8,140 nucleotides of DNA from an uncultured Shinella sp. (GTDB lineage: Bacteria > Pseudomonadota > Alphaproteobacteria > Rhizobiales > Rhizobiaceae), in contig CAMLOC010000125.1 of assembly GCA_946481465.1 (NCBI GenBank), forward strand, positions 1 through 8,140, given 5' to 3'. This document shows, one piece after another, positions 6,470 to 8,140 of the stretch (position 1 is its first letter; the number at the start of each line of letters is the position of its first letter). The position numbers were made by a program, and so were the translations under genes. The notes under the pieces are model-generated. The model saw nothing but the letters and a program-made list of their open reading frames with translations, was not told the origin of the DNA and did not search any database.

Positions 6470-6503
6470 AAAACCGGTCTTTCCAAGCGGACCGGCTTTT
6501 GAT
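6470..6503 (+). other. Internal transcribed spacer of the permuted tmRNA
   Basis: This 34-base segment joins the CCA end of the acceptor piece to the 5' end of the coding piece and should be cut out when the precursor matures. It folds on itself: CCGGTC (6474-6479) pairs with GACCGG (6490-6495), and AAAA (6470-6473) can pair with TTTT (6497-6500) around one bulged C. The hairpin brings the two acceptor-stem strands together and extends the stem. Such a shape suits precursor processing, presumably by tRNA-type enzymes, which is inference. Confidence 0.85.
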
Positions 6504-6587
6504 GGGGGCGAAATAGGATCGACAAGGGCGTAAAGATCGACTTTTTGCTCGGCATTGTACCACCGTTATCGGGCTAAACTTGTAGTT

Positions 6588-6626
6588 GCAAACGACAACT
6601 ATGCGGAAGCTCGTCTCGCTGCCTAA
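6588..6626 (+). other. tmRNA-encoded proteolysis tag reading frame
   Basis: Twelve sense codons starting from the resume codon GCA (6588-6590) encode ANDNYAEARLAA, followed by TAA (6624-6626). The start ANDNYA and the end LAA are characteristic of tmRNA tags. The C-terminal LAA is the ClpX recognition end, and the N-terminal half is the part bound by SspB in studied bacteria. The context TAGTTGCAAACGAC before and over the resume codon resembles the E. coli tmRNA resume region. Confidence 0.95.
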
Positions 6627-6776
6627 TGGCGGTGTGACACTTCACTCAAAGTCCTGACGGGTCGCACCGGCAGGCGGGGTCCGAAGGCACCTGGCAACAG
6701 AAGCCTTCACCTTCTCCAATCCCTTGAAATGGTCTATAGCTGTGCCAGATGACTCGTGCCGACAGGTGTGAGGCCA

Positions 6777-6875
6777 AGGCAATTCCAGCAAAAGTGCGAA
6801 GCGGTTTTGCGTCCGGAATTGCCTCGAAACAAGAGACGGAGCATTTTTGCGTTTCGAAGAAATGCGGAAATGCTC
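6777..6875. repeat. RIME1-like intergenic repeat made of two palindromes
   Basis: Two large palindromes lie in tandem. The first (6777-6824) has perfect 10-bp outer arms AGGCAATTCC and GGAATTGCCT and perfect inner arms GCAAAA (6788-6793) and TTTTGC (6805-6810). The second (6839-6875) folds into a 17-pair hairpin with three G-U pairs and loop GAA, with outer arms GAGCATTT and AAATGCTC. The roughly 100-base length and two-palindrome design match the Rhizobium-specific intergenic mosaic element RIME1 as I recall it, and the sequence recalls a repeat common in Rhizobiaceae genomes. It lies between ssrA and sspB, 45 bases before the sspB start. Either palindrome could act as a bidirectional terminator or RNA-stabilising hairpin. 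Membership in the named family should be confirmed by alignment. Confidence 0.75.
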
Positions 6876-6920
6876 TCATGCAATGCCTGAATACAAAGGC
6901 TGGAAGAAAGACAGGAACGG

Positions 6921-7442
6921 ATGGCGCAAGACCACATTCGCTACGACATTCTCGCCCAGGACGCGCTGCGCAGCGTCATCCGCAAGGTTTTGTCCGAGGT
7001 CGCCGCCACCGGGCACCTGCCGGGCGAGCACCACTTCTTCATCACCTTCCTCACCAACGCCCCCGGCGTGCGCATCTCGCAGCACCTGAAGGCGAAATAT
7101 GCCGAGCAGATGACCATCGTCATCCAGCACCAGTTCTGGGACCTCAAGGTCACCGAGAGCCTGTTCGAGATCGGCCTCTCCTTCTCCGACACGCCGGAAA
7201 AGCTCGTCATCCCGTTCAACGCCATCCGCGGCTTCTATGACCCGTCGGTGAGCTTCGAACTGGAATTCGACGTTCCGGCCGTCGAGGAGGAAGACGAACA
7301 TTCCGCCGAGATCACCGCCTATCCCGCCGCCGCGGAGAAAGCCGAGGACGGCACCGAGGACCCGACGCCGCCGACCGGTGGCGACGACAACAACAAGGGC
7401 GGCTCCGTCGTCTCGCTCGATTCCTTCCGCAAGAAGAACTGA
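6921..7442 (+). CDS. sspB: SspB-type adaptor for ClpXP (alphaproteobacterial SspB)
   Basis: A 173-residue homologue of the alphaproteobacterial SspB (COG3814/DUF1321) group. In studied species this dimeric adaptor binds the ssrA tag and docks on ClpX, speeding degradation of tagged proteins by ClpXP. Residues 1-115 form the folded substrate-binding domain, with family-like stretches LPGEHHFFITFLTNAPGV (33-50), MTIVIQHQFWDLKV (64-77) and IPFNAIRGFYDPSVSFELEF (97-116). An acidic, proline-rich, probably flexible linker follows (about 120-158). The end GSVVSLDSFRKKN (161-173) fits the conserved ClpX-docking tail. The ATG at 6921 has AGGA four bases before it. The gene sits directly after ssrA and the RIME-like repeat, and the DUF4169 gene begins nine bases after its stop. 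An overlapping longer-looking frame from 6749 lacks any family similarity. Confidence 0.93.
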   Translation: MAQDHIRYDILAQDALRSVIRKVLSEVAATGHLPGEHHFFITFLTNAPGVRISQHLKAKYAEQMTIVIQHQFWDLKVTESLFEIGLSFSDTPEKLVIPFNAIRGFYDPSVSFELEFDVPAVEEEDEHSAEITAYPAAAEKAEDGTEDPTPPTGGDDNNKGGSVVSLDSFRKKN

Positions 7443-7451
7443 GGCCGGGCG

Positions 7452-7649
7452 ATGAGCGGCGACGTCGTCAATCTCCGCAACGTCCGCAAGCAGAAGGCCC
7501 GCTCCGAAAAGGAGAGGCAGGCCGAGCAGAACCGCATCACCTTCGGCCGCACCAAGGCGGAGAAGACATTGACGCGCGCGCTGAACGACAAGGCGCAGAA
7601 GGCGTTCGAACAGGGTCGACTGGATGGGCCGGAAGACGGCAAGGGCTGA
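7452..7649 (+). CDS. DUF4169 family small protein
   Basis: A 65-residue, highly charged protein that I recognise as DUF4169, a small family of alphaproteobacteria with no known function. Diagnostic features are the N-terminal GDVVNLRNVRKQKAR, a lysine/arginine/glutamate-rich probable helix, NRITFGRTKAEK (about 27-38) and a C-terminal GRLD. There is no signal peptide or membrane segment, so it is cytoplasmic; the basic, helical character would suit binding nucleic acid or protein, but this is a guess. It starts nine bases after the sspB stop, with GAGG seven bases before its ATG, so it is very likely cotranscribed with sspB. Its stop codon lies at the edge of a 9-bp stem-loop. Confidence 0.88.
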   Translation: MSGDVVNLRNVRKQKARSEKERQAEQNRITFGRTKAEKTLTRALNDKAQKAFEQGRLDGPEDGKG

Positions 7650-7691
7650 GATTTCAAGCCCTTGCAGGCAGAACCGGAATCGATCTGCAAG
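7639..7691 (+). promoter_or_regulatory. Two overlapping, mutually exclusive hairpins after the DUF4169 gene
   Basis: GCAAGGGCT (7639-7647) and AGCCCTTGC (7657-7665) form a perfect 9-bp stem with a 9-base loop over the DUF4169 stop codon. CTTGCAG (7661-7667) and CTGCAAG (7685-7691) form a second perfect 7-bp stem. Bases 7661-7665 belong to both, so only one can form at a time. No T-tract follows either, so they are not typical intrinsic terminators. They could adjust expression of the following RHH gene or protect an RNA end. Confidence 0.45.
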
Positions 7692-7717
7692 ACCTGAAAC
7701 CGGCCCTACAGGACGGC

Positions 7718-7939
7718 ATGATCCGCAAATATTCCACCACGCTGCACGGCCACCGCACGAGCTTCTCGCTCGAACCCGCCTTCCATGACGAGTTGAAGGC
7801 CATCGCCGCGGAACGCCGCCTGCCGCTTGCTGCCCTCATCCGCGAAATCGACGATGCCCGGGGCGTCGAGGGCAATCTCTCCTCGGCGCTGCGCCTCTTC
7901 GTGCTCGCCTGGCTGAAAAAGGCCGGCGAAGGGCCGTAA
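7718..7939 (+). CDS. Ribbon-helix-helix domain protein (RHH_4 type)
   Basis: A 73-residue protein that is almost entirely one RHH_4-type (PF13467) domain. HGHRTSFSLEPAFHDELKAIA (about 10-30) supplies the DNA-facing strand and first helix. LPLAALIREID (about 35-45), then a glycine turn and NLSSALRLFVLAWLKKA (about 53-69), supply the rest. RHH proteins usually bind DNA as dimers through the paired strands, often as small repressors, but targets for this subgroup are not known to me. The ATG at 7718 has AGGA four bases upstream. It follows the DUF4169 gene by 68 bases on the same strand and may belong to the sspB transcript. Its stop lies only six bases from the stop of a convergent gene, leaving no room for a separate terminator. 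No toxin partner is adjacent, so an antitoxin role is unlikely. Confidence 0.88.
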   Translation: MIRKYSTTLHGHRTSFSLEPAFHDELKAIAAERRLPLAALIREIDDARGVEGNLSSALRLFVLAWLKKAGEGP

Positions 7940-7945
7940 GGCCGC

Positions 7946-8140
7946 TCAGTTGACGCCGGGCAGCGCGTCGAAATTCAGGCTCCCGCTGCCATCGAGGGGC
8001 GGCAGTTCGCCGCCGCGCTCGACGCCTTCTCCCGGCAGAACCGGCAGGCGGCGGCGCGCCGCCTCGTCCTCCGCCCGGCGGCGCTCCGCCGCCGCGCGCG
8101 GCTCGGCCAGCCCCCGGGCCAGATCCTCCGCGTCGAGCGG
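7946..8140 (-). CDS. C-terminal end of an unidentified protein, cut by the right edge
   Basis: An open minus-strand frame enters from the right edge and ends at TGA (7948-7946), giving 64 codons. The strong G/C preference at third positions supports real coding. The visible part begins PLDAEDLARGLAEPRAAAERRRAE-like (alanine/arginine/glutamate-rich, probably helical) and then becomes glycine/proline-rich with PVLPGEG, ELPPLDGSGSLNF and a final DALPGVN. This tail looks like a low-complexity or disordered C-terminus. I do not recognise the family; an AsmA-like C-terminus was considered but cannot be supported from this fragment. It is convergent with the RHH gene, six bases apart. Confidence 0.6.
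   Translation of the reverse strand, partial: PLDAEDLARGLAEPRAAAERRRAEDEAARRRLPVLPGEGVERGGELPPLDGSGSLNFDALPGVN

Larger units (their letters stand above)
6389..6717 (+). ncRNA. ssrA: Two-piece, circularly permuted tmRNA (alphaproteobacterial ssrA)
   Basis: tmRNA rescues ribosomes stalled on broken mRNAs and adds a degradation tag. Here the tRNA 3' half comes first and the mRNA half second, as in known alphaproteobacterial two-piece tmRNAs. The acceptor piece (about 6389-6469) has the hairpin GCTGC-CTCG-GCAGC, a T-arm with stem CCGGG/CCCGG (6442-6446 with 6454-6458), and ends CGCCTCC plus ACCA (CCA at 6467-6469). The coding piece begins GGGGGCG (6504-6510), which pairs with CGCCTCC (6459-6465) to make a 7-bp acceptor stem with one G-U pair, and continues AAATAGGATCGACAAGG, the conserved tmRNA 5' motif. 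The tag reading frame follows. Downstream helices are GGTGTGAC with GTCGCACC (6631-6638 with 6661-6668) and GAAGGC with GCCTTC (6683-6688 with 6703-6708). Both outer ends are estimates: the left from the promoter and first hairpin, the right from the last helix. Confidence 0.93.

Noticed and set aside
6276..6533. Small open frame covering the tmRNA acceptor piece
   Set aside because: The DNA is fully explained by the permuted tmRNA acceptor piece and spacer. The translation has no family resemblance.
6712..6740. Separate promoter for sspB (TTCTCC-17-TATAGC)
   Set aside because: The -35 match is only three of six, and the segment overlaps the estimated 3' end of the tmRNA coding piece. It is not strong enough to list as a feature.
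6777..6875. CRISPR-like or attachment-site reading of the paired palindromes
   Set aside because: There are only two units, they differ in sequence, and there are no regular spacers, cas genes or integrase nearby.
6749..7240. Plus-strand frame overlapping the RIME-like repeat and sspB in another frame
   Set aside because: It would start inside the repeat region and read sspB out of frame. The sspB frame has clear family motifs and a ribosome-binding site.
7718..7939. Antitoxin of a toxin-antitoxin pair
   Set aside because: The ribbon-helix-helix protein has no adjacent short toxin-like gene. The next gene on its strand is absent and the neighbour is convergent. The RHH_4 type is not a typical antitoxin group.

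Overview
The window looks like chromosomal, GC-rich DNA with strong G/C third-position bias from an alphaproteobacterium, most likely Rhizobiales and probably Rhizobiaceae (Shinella, Ensifer, Rhizobium or Agrobacterium type). Four signals point there: a circularly permuted two-piece tmRNA gene with the tag ANDNYAEARLAA, an alpha-type SspB, DUF4169 and RHH_4 small proteins next to it, and an intergenic double palindrome resembling the Rhizobium-specific intergenic mosaic element RIME1. No phage, plasmid, transposase or CRISPR signature was seen. The genus is inferred from these signals only.

Left half, minus strand (1-4786): reading in the direction of transcription, the order is thyA (thymidylate synthase), folA (dihydrofolate reductase), hflK, hflC, a 62-residue DUF2065 membrane protein, and degP, which is cut by the left edge. 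thyA and folA form a dTMP/folate pair 15 bases apart. A strong sigma70-like promoter lies in the gap before hflK. hflK, hflC and the DUF2065 gene then follow almost without spacing, and degP comes after a 126-base gap. Together they form an envelope protein quality-control cluster: FtsH regulators at the inner membrane and a periplasmic protease/chaperone.

Middle (4787-6318): a 200-base divergent intergenic region separates thyA from a plus-strand gene for a membrane-anchored EAL-domain protein. This is a predicted cyclic-di-GMP phosphodiesterase with all recognisable catalytic motifs and no GGDEF domain.

Right half, plus strand (6319-7939): the permuted ssrA gene is followed by the RIME-like repeat and then by sspB, whose product in other alphaproteobacteria hands ssrA-tagged proteins to ClpXP. 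The RNA that adds the tag and the adaptor that reads it are therefore neighbours. A DUF4169 gene follows sspB by nine bases. After a short intergenic stretch with two overlapping, mutually exclusive hairpins comes a ribbon-helix-helix (RHH_4) gene. A minus-strand gene of unknown function, cut by the right edge, converges on it.

Most of the window is conserved housekeeping content. The parts most worth a second look are the ssrA/RIME/sspB arrangement with the two small conserved proteins, the structured hflK leader, the hairpin pair at 7639-7691, and the orphan membrane EAL protein.
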